NCBI RefSeq assembly: GCF_004959855.1
Contig: NZ_SPNT01000002.1
Coordinates: forward strand, 62,001-126,000
Length of the DNA: 64,000 bases
Origin: Nitratireductor sp. XY-223
Lineage (GTDB): Bacteria; Pseudomonadota; Alphaproteobacteria; Rhizobiales; Rhizobiaceae
Reading direction: 5' to 3'
Shown here one piece after another: positions 28,153-36,004 of this stretch. The notes below the pieces were generated by a model. It saw only the letters and a list, made by a program, of their open reading frames with translations. It made no database searches and was not told where the DNA came from. Made by a program: the position numbers and the translations under genes. How positions within the stretch are numbered: the first letter of the stretch is position 1; each line of letters starts with the position of its first letter.

Positions 28153-29184
28153 ATGACCCACAGGTTCCCAATCAAGGAAATCGCCAGGCAGTCCGGACTC
28201 GGCACGGCCACGGTGGACCGCGTGCTGAACAACCGCGCCCATGTCAGCCCGCAGACCCGCGCGCGGGTGCTTGCCGCGCTGGAAGAGCTCGAGGCGCAGG
28301 AACAGCAACTGTCCGCGCGCGGGCGGCGCATGTTCGTGGACGTCGTCGTGGAAGCGCCCCGCCGGTTCAGCCGGCAGATCAAAACGGCATGCGAGGCGGT
28401 CCTGCACACCCGGTCCGAGGCCGTTTTCCGTCCGCGGTTCATGCTTCAGGAAGTCATGACCGAAGACGAAATCGTGGCTTGCCTGAAGCGGATCAGGAAA
28501 CGCGGCAGCCACGGCGTTTTCCTGAAGGCGCGCGATATCCCCGTGGTCCGGGACATGGTGGACATGCTTGAAGCGGCGGGCATCCCGGTCATAACGCTGG
28601 TCACGGACATTCCCGGATCAAGCCGTTCGTCCTATGTGGGCATCGACAACGAAAAGGCGGGGCGAACGGCGGCCTATCTCCTGCACACCGTTCTGGCGAG
28701 CGAGCGCGGCACCATCCTGACCTCGCGCAGCCAGGAGGCGTTTCGGGGAGAGGAGGAACGCTACGTGGAGTTCCGTGCCTTGTTTCTGACGCTGCGCCCG
28801 CAATACCGGATCGTTGAAATAGCCGGCGGCGCGGGGCTGCCGGGGGACACGATACGGCTATTGAATGCCGAACTCACCGGCGTGCCGTCCGTCGACGCCG
28901 TCTACTCGATGGGCGGCGGCAATCGCGCGATCCTTGACGTTCTGGAAGCCGAGGGAAAGGCGCCCCGGCATTTCATTGCCCACGATCTTGACGCGGAAAA
29001 CACCGACCTGCTGCGGACCGGGGCAATCGGTTTCGTGCTGCACCACGACCTCAAGCTGGACATGCGCCGCGCCTTTGGCGCCCTTTCAGCGCGGCACGGC
29101 CTGCTTCCGCCGACCGATCTCGCCCTGTTCAGCGATGTGCAGATCATCACGCCGCACAATTTTCCCGTGACGGGCGACTGGTAA
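28153..29184 (+). CDS. LacI family transcriptional regulator
   Basis: 343 aa from the ATG at 28153. The N-terminal helix-turn-helix and hinge (FPIKEIARQSGLGTATVDRV, then LNNRAHVSPQTRARVLAAL) are typical of LacI proteins. A periplasmic-binding-protein-like effector domain follows (SSYVGIDNEKAGRTAAYLL, VDAVYSMGGGNRAILDVLEA), giving a sugar-type or other small-molecule sensor. An open extension upstream overlaps the divergent gene and is not similar to the family. The likely targets are itself and the PhyH gene. Confidence 0.9.
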   Translation: MTHRFPIKEIARQSGLGTATVDRVLNNRAHVSPQTRARVLAALEELEAQEQQLSARGRRMFVDVVVEAPRRFSRQIKTACEAVLHTRSEAVFRPRFMLQEVMTEDEIVACLKRIRKRGSHGVFLKARDIPVVRDMVDMLEAAGIPVITLVTDIPGSSRSSYVGIDNEKAGRTAAYLLHTVLASERGTILTSRSQEAFRGEEERYVEFRALFLTLRPQYRIVEIAGGAGLPGDTIRLLNAELTGVPSVDAVYSMGGGNRAILDVLEAEGKAPRHFIAHDLDAENTDLLRTGAIGFVLHHDLKLDMRRAFGALSARHGLLPPTDLALFSDVQIITPHNFPVTGDW

Positions 29185-29224
29185 GCCGCGCCACACACCC
29201 GGCAAACCGTTCGTTAACCGCCGC

Positions 29225-30091
29225 TCAGTCAAGGCGCTGCGATTCCAGCTGGATCGTCGCATGGGCGATGCCGTGGTTCTTCGCAAGCGCCGCCTGAAGC
29301 TCTTTGAGCACCGTGTCCCCGTCCGCGCCGTCCGCCAGGACCGCATGCATGGTCAGCACCGGCCGGTCGCCGGTCAGCGACCAGATGTGGACGTGATGGA
29401 TGTCCTTCACACCGGGCACCTCCCTTTGCAGCGTTTCGACAAGATGTTTCGGATCGACATTCTCGGGTGTTCCCTCGAGCAGGATATGACCGGACTTGCG
29501 GATGATGGTCCAGGCAGCGCGCAGCACCAGCAAGGCGACTACGATCGAAAGGATCGGATCGATCGGCATCCAGCCGGTCGCCATGATGACAACGGCGGCG
29601 ATGATGGCGGCGAGCGAACCCAGCATGTCGCCGAGCACATGCAGCGCCGCACCGCGGATATTGAGGTTTTTCCGGTCACCCGACTGCAGGATCCAGAAGG
29701 ACACGATATTGGCGATGAGCCCGAGCACGGCGATCACCAGCATCGGCGTCGCCAGGACATGGACCGGCTCGCGGATGCGCCCGACGGCCTCGATGGTGAT
29801 CCAGATGGCGATGACGAAGAGGCTCAGACCGTTGACGAAGGCGGCCAGAACCTGGAAGCGGTCATAGCCATAGGAGCGCTGCAGGTCGGGCTTGCGGTCG
29901 GCGATCCTGAAGGCAAACCATGCGAGCGCCAGTGACACGCAGTCGGTCAGCATGTGGCCGGCGTCGGCCAGCAGCGCCAGCGAACCGGCGAGCAGGCCGC
30001 CGACCGCCTCCGTCACCATGAAACCGGCGGTTATGATCAGCGCCCAAAGAACGCGGGTCCTGTTGGCCCGGTGCGTGTGATCGTGGCTCAT
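29225..30091 (-). CDS. Cation diffusion facilitator (CzcD/ZitB-like, Zn/Co/Cd efflux)
   Basis: 288 aa with six predicted membrane helices. The metal site residues are in LLADAGHMLTDCVSLALAW (HxxxD, helix 2) and RGAALHVLGDMLGSLAAI (HxxxD, helix 5), the zinc/cobalt/cadmium pattern. The N-terminus has a short His-rich stretch (MSHDHTH), and the cytoplasmic domain ends with a ferredoxin-like fold (VKDIHHVHIWSLTGDRPVLT). It exports divalent cations in exchange for protons. Start at 30091; an open extension to 30163 lacks similarity. Confidence 0.92.
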   Translation of the reverse strand: MSHDHTHRANRTRVLWALIITAGFMVTEAVGGLLAGSLALLADAGHMLTDCVSLALAWFAFRIADRKPDLQRSYGYDRFQVLAAFVNGLSLFVIAIWITIEAVGRIREPVHVLATPMLVIAVLGLIANIVSFWILQSGDRKNLNIRGAALHVLGDMLGSLAAIIAAVVIMATGWMPIDPILSIVVALLVLRAAWTIIRKSGHILLEGTPENVDPKHLVETLQREVPGVKDIHHVHIWSLTGDRPVLTMHAVLADGADGDTVLKELQAALAKNHGIAHATIQLESQRLD

Positions 30092-30279
30092 GGCAGTTCC
30101 CGAATCAGCAAGACGGCCCGAGTTTAAACCGATGGTGGCGGATTTCGACCTTGGAGTGCGCAAATCATTGATATTCCAGTCTTTCGACGGCCATTAACCG
30201 CAATGTCATTTGGCCTTGATATGGGTTCCATTTGGCGGCGACAGCCGATAGCCTGAGAAAACAGCGCGCGGAGAAAACC

Positions 30280-30750
30280 ATGACCGGTTCGTTAAAATTC
30301 TGGCGGACGGCCATTGCGGCCGGAATGGCGGCTGTCGCCTCGATGGCCGCGGCACAGGACGAATCGCGAGTCCCGCCGCAGTCGCTCTACCGCACGATGC
30401 TCGACGCCAACCGCCAGACGGGATGGGTGCAGTTCCGCGATTTCGACGGCGCGCAGTGGATCTATTTCACCGCGCTGCAGACCCTGCATTGCCGGCTGTC
30501 CGAAATCCGCTACTCGATTAATTCCAAGGCGCTGGACCAGCGGTTCGACCTCGTCGCGTGCAACCCGCAGAACCCGATGGCGCTGCCGCCTGAGGCCGGC
30601 CCCGACGCCATCGCGCTCAAGCTTCCCGCCGGCACCGCGCAGACCATTGCTGTCCAGGTGGTCTGGGAGGACGGCAGCGAAAGCGCGGTCGCCGTCTACG
30701 AGCCGTGCAAGGATGTCGGCGAACAGAGCTGCGCCTGGCCGCTGGAATAA
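30280..30750 (+). CDS. Secreted protein of unknown function
   Basis: 156 aa. A signal peptide (WRTAIAAGMAAVASMAAAQ, cut after about residue 26) precedes a small hydrophilic domain with four cysteines, two near the C-terminus (PCKDVGEQSC), suggesting disulfides in the periplasm. I do not recognise the family, although GWVQFRDFDGAQWIYFTALQ looks conserved in style. The start at 30280 fits the signal peptide; the frame is open 48 bases further up. A terminator follows at 30792, so it is probably a single-gene unit. Confidence 0.7.
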   Translation: MTGSLKFWRTAIAAGMAAVASMAAAQDESRVPPQSLYRTMLDANRQTGWVQFRDFDGAQWIYFTALQTLHCRLSEIRYSINSKALDQRFDLVACNPQNPMALPPEAGPDAIALKLPAGTAQTIAVQVVWEDGSESAVAVYEPCKDVGEQSCAWPLE

Positions 30751-30791
30751 CCGAACACGCGACAATCACGCACTGGCGCACCGGTCAAGTT

Positions 30792-30820
30792 ACCGGGCCA
30801 TTATGTTGCCCCGGTGTTTT
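30792..30820 (+). terminator. Terminator-like hairpin after the secreted-protein gene
   Basis: ACCGGG (30792-30797) pairs with CCCGGT (30810-30815), followed by G and TTTT (30817-30820). An outer CACCGG copy at 30779 can compete for the same right arm. Moderate strength. Confidence 0.6.
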
Positions 30821-30983
30821 GGATATCGCTCTGATTTCAGTATAGATGAAGCGGGAATAGCGAATTTCATCCTGTTGAAGGCGCGTTTCTACTTGCAATT
30901 TGCATCGGCGGGCCGGCAACATCGCCTGCCCGTGCTTGCGGGAACAGTTGATACTCTTCGAAGTTCCGTGTGGGGCAGCGTAT

Positions 30984-31955
30984 ATGGCACCAAGGAAAGT
31001 TCTGGTATGCGGTGCGGGCGGTTTCATCGGCGCCCATCTCGTCAGGCATCTCAAGCGGAACGGTAGCTGGGTTCGCGGCGTCGACCTGAAACGCCCCGAG
31101 TTCAGTGTGACCGCGGCGGATGACTTCCGGATTGCCGATCTCAGCCGCCAGGATGAGTGCGCCGGCGTCTTTGACCGGCACTTCGATTGCGTTTTTCAGC
31201 TGGCGGCGGACATGGGCGGGGCCGGGTACATATTCACCGGCGACAATGACGCAAATGTCATGCACAGCTCGGCATCGATCAATCTGAACGTGCTCGAATC
31301 GGCAACGCGCCACGGCATCGACAGGATCTTCTATTCCTCCTCTGCCTGCGTTTACCCCGAACACAATCAACTGGATCCGGAAAACACGGTCACCAGCGAG
31401 GACAGCGTCTATCCGGCGGCCCCGGACAGCGAATACGGATGGGAGAAACTCTTCGGCGAGCGCCTGTACCTCGCCTTCAACCGCAACGCCGGCATGAACA
31501 ACCGCATTGCCCGCTATCACAATATCTTCGGTCCCGAAGGCACCTGGAAGGGGGGGCGCGAAAAGGCGCCGGCGGCCCTTTGCCGCAAGATCGCCGAAGC
31601 GCCGGACGGCGGAACGATAGAAATATGGGGCGATGGCGAACAGACGCGGTCGTTTCTCTACATCGACGAGTGCATCGAGGGCACGCTGCGCCTGGCGGAC
31701 TCAGACTTCGAGGGGCCGGTCAATATCGGCTCGGAGGAGATGGTGACGATCAATCAGCTGGCGCGGCTGATCATGGAAATCGCCGGCAAGAAGCTCGCAA
31801 TCCGGCATGTGCCCGGCCCGCTCGGCGTCAGGGGCCGCAATTCGGACAACCGGCTAATCCGCGAGAGACTGGGCTGGGCGCCGGACGACCATCTGGCCAA
31901 GGGAATCGAGGCCACGTATCGCTGGATATACGACCAGGCGAAGGGCAAGTCATGA
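30984..31955 (+). CDS. NAD-dependent epimerase/dehydratase, GDP-mannose 3,5-epimerase-like
   Basis: 323 aa extended short-chain dehydrogenase. NAD is bound by VLVCGAGGFIGAHLVRHLK. The block QLAADMGGAGYIF, the active-site strand YSSSACVYPEHNQLD and the catalytic YxxxK as SEYGWEKLFGERLY resemble GDP-mannose 3,5-epimerase, which makes GDP-L-galactose/gulose. NDP-sugar specificity is inferred. Start at 30984 (MAPRKVLVCGAGG); an upstream extension lacks similarity. The stop overlaps the next glycosyltransferase as ATGA. Confidence 0.88.
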   Translation: MAPRKVLVCGAGGFIGAHLVRHLKRNGSWVRGVDLKRPEFSVTAADDFRIADLSRQDECAGVFDRHFDCVFQLAADMGGAGYIFTGDNDANVMHSSASINLNVLESATRHGIDRIFYSSSACVYPEHNQLDPENTVTSEDSVYPAAPDSEYGWEKLFGERLYLAFNRNAGMNNRIARYHNIFGPEGTWKGGREKAPAALCRKIAEAPDGGTIEIWGDGEQTRSFLYIDECIEGTLRLADSDFEGPVNIGSEEMVTINQLARLIMEIAGKKLAIRHVPGPLGVRGRNSDNRLIRERLGWAPDDHLAKGIEATYRWIYDQAKGKS

Positions 31956-33226
31956 CCGCGGCAGGACAGGCGAAGGCCGCAGGAATCGCAGTCGTCGATC
32001 CAACGCACCTGGAGAATGGCGGCCACCACTTGACCAGCCTGGAGCTTCTGCAAAGGGCGCTCCACCCGCATCGCACGACCTTCTTCATCGAGCGTCATTC
32101 ATCGCCGCAGGTCCTGGATGTGCTGGACGACGTGCGGTTCGAATTTGCCACCGGTCAACACCGGCTGACCGTTCAACGCGCCAAGCGCAAGGCGAACATC
32201 GCGCGATGGCGCGTATCGCAAACGGTGCGCCTGTTGAGCGGAAAGCCGGCCGATGTGCTCGACGGGAGCTGCTATGTCCAGGACCTGCTGCGCGTGATCG
32301 ACATGTACGGCCCTTCGGATCACCTGATTCTTCCGACCGCCAGGGCGGATGTGCTTTGCTCCCTGCTGACGGCGGCCGCGCGGCGCCCGGCTGCGCACCT
32401 GCCGCATATGCACGTGCGCCTGCTCGAGTTCGCATCGCCGCCGGACCGCGAACTGGCCAATTCGGGCTTCCGGGGACTGGCGAATTTCGCCGACGGTTTC
32501 GAGCGGTTGAAGGTCTACACCGAGACGGAAACCCTGCGCCGGCATTTGGCGGAGCGGTTCGGTTTCAAGGAGATCGGCAGCGCCATTCTTCAGCCGCCCG
32601 CCGCGGAGAAACGACCGGCCACGGACAAGATCAGCATCGGCTATCTCGGCGGGCGCCTGCGCAGGGACAAGGGCTACCATCGGCTACCGGATATCGTCGG
32701 CAGAACCGAGCGAAAAATCGCCGGAACCGCGTTTCAGGACAAAGTATGGTTTGTCGTCCAGCTGCAAAAGGACGACACCAGTTCGGCATTGCGGGAGGAA
32801 CTGCTTGCGGTGCCGGGGGTCTCGCCGGATCGTTTCCGGTTCGTGGACGAAGTCGTCGACATGGAAGGATTTTCCGCCCTTATTGCCGGCTGCGATGTCG
32901 TTATACTCCCCTATGAGACGGAAAAAAACGAGCTCGTGATCGGTTCCGGCATCGTGATCGACGCGGTGATAAACGGAGTGCCGGTTGTCTGCGCTCCGGT
33001 GAATGGGCTCATGGAGTTCGTGAGCGCCGATGCCGGGATCGTCGCCGGGAGCGACGAGGCCTTTGCCGACGCTATCGTCAAGATCGTCTCCGACATCGGA
33101 ACCTACAAGGCCGGAGCGGCCCGCGCATCGACGCAGCTGGCGGACGCGTGGCGCACGAATGACCTGGTCATGAACGTGCGGTGCGACCTTGATGCGGCGC
33201 AGACGAGACTGGAAACGCTGGAATAG
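31952..33226 (+). CDS. Glycosyltransferase (GT4/GT1-like fold)
   Basis: 424 aa, probably GT-B fold. The C-terminal half has ISIGYLGGRLRRDKGYHRL (start of the donor domain, near residue 225) and VVILPYETEKNELVIGSGIV with GVPVVCAPVNGLMEFV, matching the donor-binding region of family 4 enzymes. The N-terminal half starts VVDPTHLENGGHHLTSLELL. It likely adds a sugar made by the epimerase, with which it is translationally coupled through a 4-bp overlap. Acceptor unknown: LPS, capsule or glycolipid are all possible. Confidence 0.82.
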   Translation: MTAAGQAKAAGIAVVDPTHLENGGHHLTSLELLQRALHPHRTTFFIERHSSPQVLDVLDDVRFEFATGQHRLTVQRAKRKANIARWRVSQTVRLLSGKPADVLDGSCYVQDLLRVIDMYGPSDHLILPTARADVLCSLLTAAARRPAAHLPHMHVRLLEFASPPDRELANSGFRGLANFADGFERLKVYTETETLRRHLAERFGFKEIGSAILQPPAAEKRPATDKISIGYLGGRLRRDKGYHRLPDIVGRTERKIAGTAFQDKVWFVVQLQKDDTSSALREELLAVPGVSPDRFRFVDEVVDMEGFSALIAGCDVVILPYETEKNELVIGSGIVIDAVINGVPVVCAPVNGLMEFVSADAGIVAGSDEAFADAIVKIVSDIGTYKAGAARASTQLADAWRTNDLVMNVRCDLDAAQTRLETLE

Positions 33227-33270
33227 AGCGACCGACCGGCCGGTATTGGCGCGACATGACTTCGCGTCCA

Positions 33271-33299
33271 TTGACAACCTTTGTACCTTGGTACATATA
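33271..33299 (+). promoter_or_regulatory. Promoter with internal palindrome ahead of a possible leaderless gene
   Basis: TTGACA (33271-33276) is a perfect -35. With a 17-base spacer the -10 would be CATATA (33294-33299), so transcription would begin at or next to the ATG at 33306. The palindrome TGTACC-TT-GGTACA (33282-33295) fills the spacer, the usual site for a repressor. No Shine-Dalgarno-like sequence lies between it and the ATG. Confidence 0.55.
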
Positions 33300-33305
33300 T
33301 AACAT

Positions 33306-33563
33306 ATGACCAAGACAGTGGAACGCGTGCAGACAGGAATCCGGATCGAGAAACGGCTGCTGAAGGTGCTCAAGGGCCTTGCCGAGCATCTGGACATTTC
33401 GGTCGGGGACCTGGTGGAGGGCATGGCCCTTCACTGCTTCGAGAACAAACCGCCCTTTGGCGATGAAACGCTGACAAAGATCGGACAGCTCAAGGCGGTT
33501 TACGATCTTGACCTGGACGCCTCCGACAGCCACGGGCTGCGCGAACCGGAGCCGGGACAATGA
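33306..33563 (+). CDS. Small protein with ribbon-helix-helix-like N-terminus
   Basis: 85 aa, function unknown. Residues about 8-40 (VQTGIRIEKRLLKVLKGLAE, then HLDISVGDLVEG) have the strand-helix-helix pattern of ribbon-helix-helix DNA-binding proteins, so it could bind the palindrome upstream. The rest (LTKIGQLKAVYDLDLDASDS) is acidic. There is no ribosome binding site, suggesting leaderless translation. Its stop overlaps the next gene as ATGA, so the two proteins are produced together. Confidence 0.65.
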   Translation: MTKTVERVQTGIRIEKRLLKVLKGLAEHLDISVGDLVEGMALHCFENKPPFGDETLTKIGQLKAVYDLDLDASDSHGLREPEPGQ

Positions 33564-33973
33564 TTGTCTCCGAAACCTCCCACGAAAGACTGACGCGGGA
33601 CTTCCTGAATTGCGACATCGATGCGGGCACGTTCCGGCACCGCGACCACGTGGCGGTCGCCTATCACCTGTTGCAGCAATTCGATTTCGTGGAGGCGACC
33701 GCGCAGTATGCCAGGTGTCTCAGCACAATTGCGACCGGGGCCGGCGCGCACACGAAATTCAACACCACGATTACCTTTGCCTTCATGGCACTGATCGCGG
33801 AGCGGATCCATTGCGGAAACCACGAGGGTTTTGACGCCTTTGTCAATGCCAATCCCGACCTTCTTGAACGGGATGCGCTCTCTCGCTTTTATTCGCCCGA
33901 ACGGCTCAATTGCGAACTGGCACGGCGGGCATTTCTCCTGCCCGACCGGGCGACAACACAGGACGCCCCATAG
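33560..33973 (+). CDS. Conserved hypothetical protein, helical, HxxH-type motif
   Basis: 137 aa, predicted mostly helical and soluble. Residues FRHRDHVAVAYHLLQQFDF and HTKFNTTITFAFMALIAERI resemble an uncharacterised family with the pattern F-H-x-D-H-V near the start and a H/N-T-x-T motif in the middle, which could bind a metal or small ligand. This resemblance is from memory and function is unknown. Translation is coupled to the preceding RHH-like gene through ATGA. Confidence 0.7.
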   Translation: MIVSETSHERLTRDFLNCDIDAGTFRHRDHVAVAYHLLQQFDFVEATAQYARCLSTIATGAGAHTKFNTTITFAFMALIAERIHCGNHEGFDAFVNANPDLLERDALSRFYSPERLNCELARRAFLLPDRATTQDAP

Positions 33974-34092
33974 TAGACCGGTCGATTTCGGTCACGCAAA
34001 GTGTTGATTCCGAGCAGAAAATTCGAAGCATTCCCGGCAGGAATCGTGCTACGGTGCGGTAATCCCACCGTGCGCCCATCCGGGAGGAATCC

Positions 34093-35304
34093 ATGGCTTC
34101 AAGCAATGGCGACAACAGGCTCTTCGGGCCCGACATGCTCGAAAATCCGTTTCCGGTCTATGCGCGGCTGCGCGAATCGGACCCGGTCTATTTCGACAAG
34201 TCGGTCAATGGCTGGATCCTGACGCGTTACGCGGATGTGAGTGCTGTCCTGAAGGACCGGCGCTTTTCCTCCGACCGGGTGACAAAGGCCCGGCGCCGCT
34301 ACAAGGACAAATACGCGCCGGTCTTTGACCTGCTTTCGCACATTATGCTGCAGACCGACGATCCGAGGCACAAAGTCCTGCGCGACCTGGTGCACGACGC
34401 CTTCACGCGCACGACCGTGGAGACCTATGAACACAACATTCGAGCGCTTTGCGAATCGCTTCTCGAACCCGGCCTGGAACGCGGAGAGATGGAATTCGTC
34501 TCGGAGTTCGCCGCGCCGCTTCCCATCCTGGTGATTTCCGAAATCGTCGGGATACCGGCGGAGGAGCGGGAGCAGATCAAGATCTGGTGCGACGCCTTCT
34601 CGACCGTGGCACTGAACTTCTATACCCACGTTACCGACGAGCAACTGGATTATTGCAGCGCACGGATCGCCGAGTTCACTGACTATCTCAAGGACAAGAT
34701 GGCGGCAGCCCGGCGGTCGCCCGGATCGGACCTCATCAGTTCGCTCGTTGTCGCCGCCGACCGCGAGAAGGCGCTCGACGATGACGAGGTTGTCGCAAAT
34801 TGCGTGTTGTTGCTGAATGCGGGAAACGAGACGACGACCTGCCTGCTTGCCAACGGTCTCGGCCTGCTGTTGCAGGCGCCCGATCAGATGGCCGCCCTGC
34901 GCGCCGACCCGGTGCTGATCCCGAACGCCGTCGAGGAATTCCTGCGCCTGGAAGGGCCCGTCCAGTTCATCGGCCGCATCGCCACGCAAGACACCACGCT
35001 CGGCGACGCGCGAATTCCGGCGGGCGACATGATCATTCCCGTTCTGGCCGCAGCCAACCGGGATCCGGCCGTCTTCGACCGGCCCGATGAGACCGATGTA
35101 TCGCGCCAACATTTGCACCAGCTCAGCTTCGGCACCGGCCCGCATCTGTGCGCCGGAATCCAATTGGCACGCTTCGAGGCGAAAATCGCCTTCGAAATGC
35201 TGCTCGAGCGAACAGGTGCCATCGAACACGTCGGCGGCAAACCGGTGCACACGCCCAATTTCAACATGCGTTGTCTCGACGCCCTGCCCGTCCGGATTCG
35301 CTGA
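34093..35304 (+). CDS. Cytochrome P450
   Basis: 403 aa, usual bacterial length. The heme-ligand Cys353 is in FGTGPHLCAGIQLARFE. The oxygen-binding I-helix is LLNAGNETTTCLL (the usual acid-Thr pair is present as NET). The ExxR motif is VEEFLRLEG. It is soluble (no membrane anchor) and needs a separate ferredoxin and reductase, not encoded here. Substrate unknown; I cannot assign a CYP family. A good ribosome binding site (GGGAGGAA) precedes the ATG. A TetR gene follows 115 bp downstream. Confidence 0.94.
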   Translation: MASSNGDNRLFGPDMLENPFPVYARLRESDPVYFDKSVNGWILTRYADVSAVLKDRRFSSDRVTKARRRYKDKYAPVFDLLSHIMLQTDDPRHKVLRDLVHDAFTRTTVETYEHNIRALCESLLEPGLERGEMEFVSEFAAPLPILVISEIVGIPAEEREQIKIWCDAFSTVALNFYTHVTDEQLDYCSARIAEFTDYLKDKMAAARRSPGSDLISSLVVAADREKALDDDEVVANCVLLLNAGNETTTCLLANGLGLLLQAPDQMAALRADPVLIPNAVEEFLRLEGPVQFIGRIATQDTTLGDARIPAGDMIIPVLAAANRDPAVFDRPDETDVSRQHLHQLSFGTGPHLCAGIQLARFEAKIAFEMLLERTGAIEHVGGKPVHTPNFNMRCLDALPVRIR

Positions 35305-35419
35305 ATGAAAAAACTGTGAAACCCAGCGTTTGACTTACGGTTGCAGCATGGCCGATTGTGTACAAGGCTGTGTTATGCTGTTTACCGGATAAAGCGCCGA
35401 CCACTTTTGGACCGAAGTC

Positions 35420-35998
35420 ATGATGACCGCGATCAACGAACAAAAACGCAATGCGGCAACGACCCGCAAGGCCATCCTCGACGCGGCCAGGCGTGCCTTC
35501 AAGGAAAAGGGGTTCGACGCGGCCGGCCTGCGCGAGATCACCGCGGCGGCGGGCGTCAACGCGGCCCTCGTCAACCGGTATTTCGGCTCCAAGGAAAACC
35601 TGTTCGAGGAGGCGGTCGTTCCCGAGCTCAACATCGACGTGCTTCTGGACGGCGAGCGTTCGACCTTCGGCAAACGCGCCGCCGCCCATTTCGCCAAGAT
35701 CGCCCATGAGGGCGAGGAGCTCAGCCCGACCCTGCTGGCCTTCGTGCGCTCGGCCGGAAGCGTGGATGTCCGCGATCTGGTGAGCCGGGCGATCCACCGG
35801 CAGGTGGTGCTGCCGCTTGCCCGCTGGCTTGGCGGGAAGGACGCGGAGCAGCGCGCCGCGCTGATCGTTGCACACATGACCGGTTTCGACACGCTGCGCC
35901 GCGTCGTCGGCATCGATTCGCTGTCGCCGGAACATGAAGAGGCGATCACCGAGCGCTTCGCCAAGGTCCTGCAGGGCTATGTGGACGATGCGCTGTAA
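35420..35998 (+). CDS. TetR family transcriptional regulator
   Basis: 192 aa. The N-terminal helix-turn-helix is ATTRKAILDAARRAFKEKGF, then LREITAAAGVNAALVNRYFG and SKENLFEEAV, typical of TetR. The C-terminal ligand domain is of the unspecific type seen in several subfamilies. An ATG pair (35420/35423) starts the gene; either is possible. It probably controls itself or the neighbouring P450 gene, but no clear operator was fixed. Confidence 0.9.
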   Translation: MMTAINEQKRNAATTRKAILDAARRAFKEKGFDAAGLREITAAAGVNAALVNRYFGSKENLFEEAVVPELNIDVLLDGERSTFGKRAAAHFAKIAHEGEELSPTLLAFVRSAGSVDVRDLVSRAIHRQVVLPLARWLGGKDAEQRAALIVAHMTGFDTLRRVVGIDSLSPEHEEAITERFAKVLQGYVDDAL

Positions 35999-36004
35999 TC
36001 CCCG

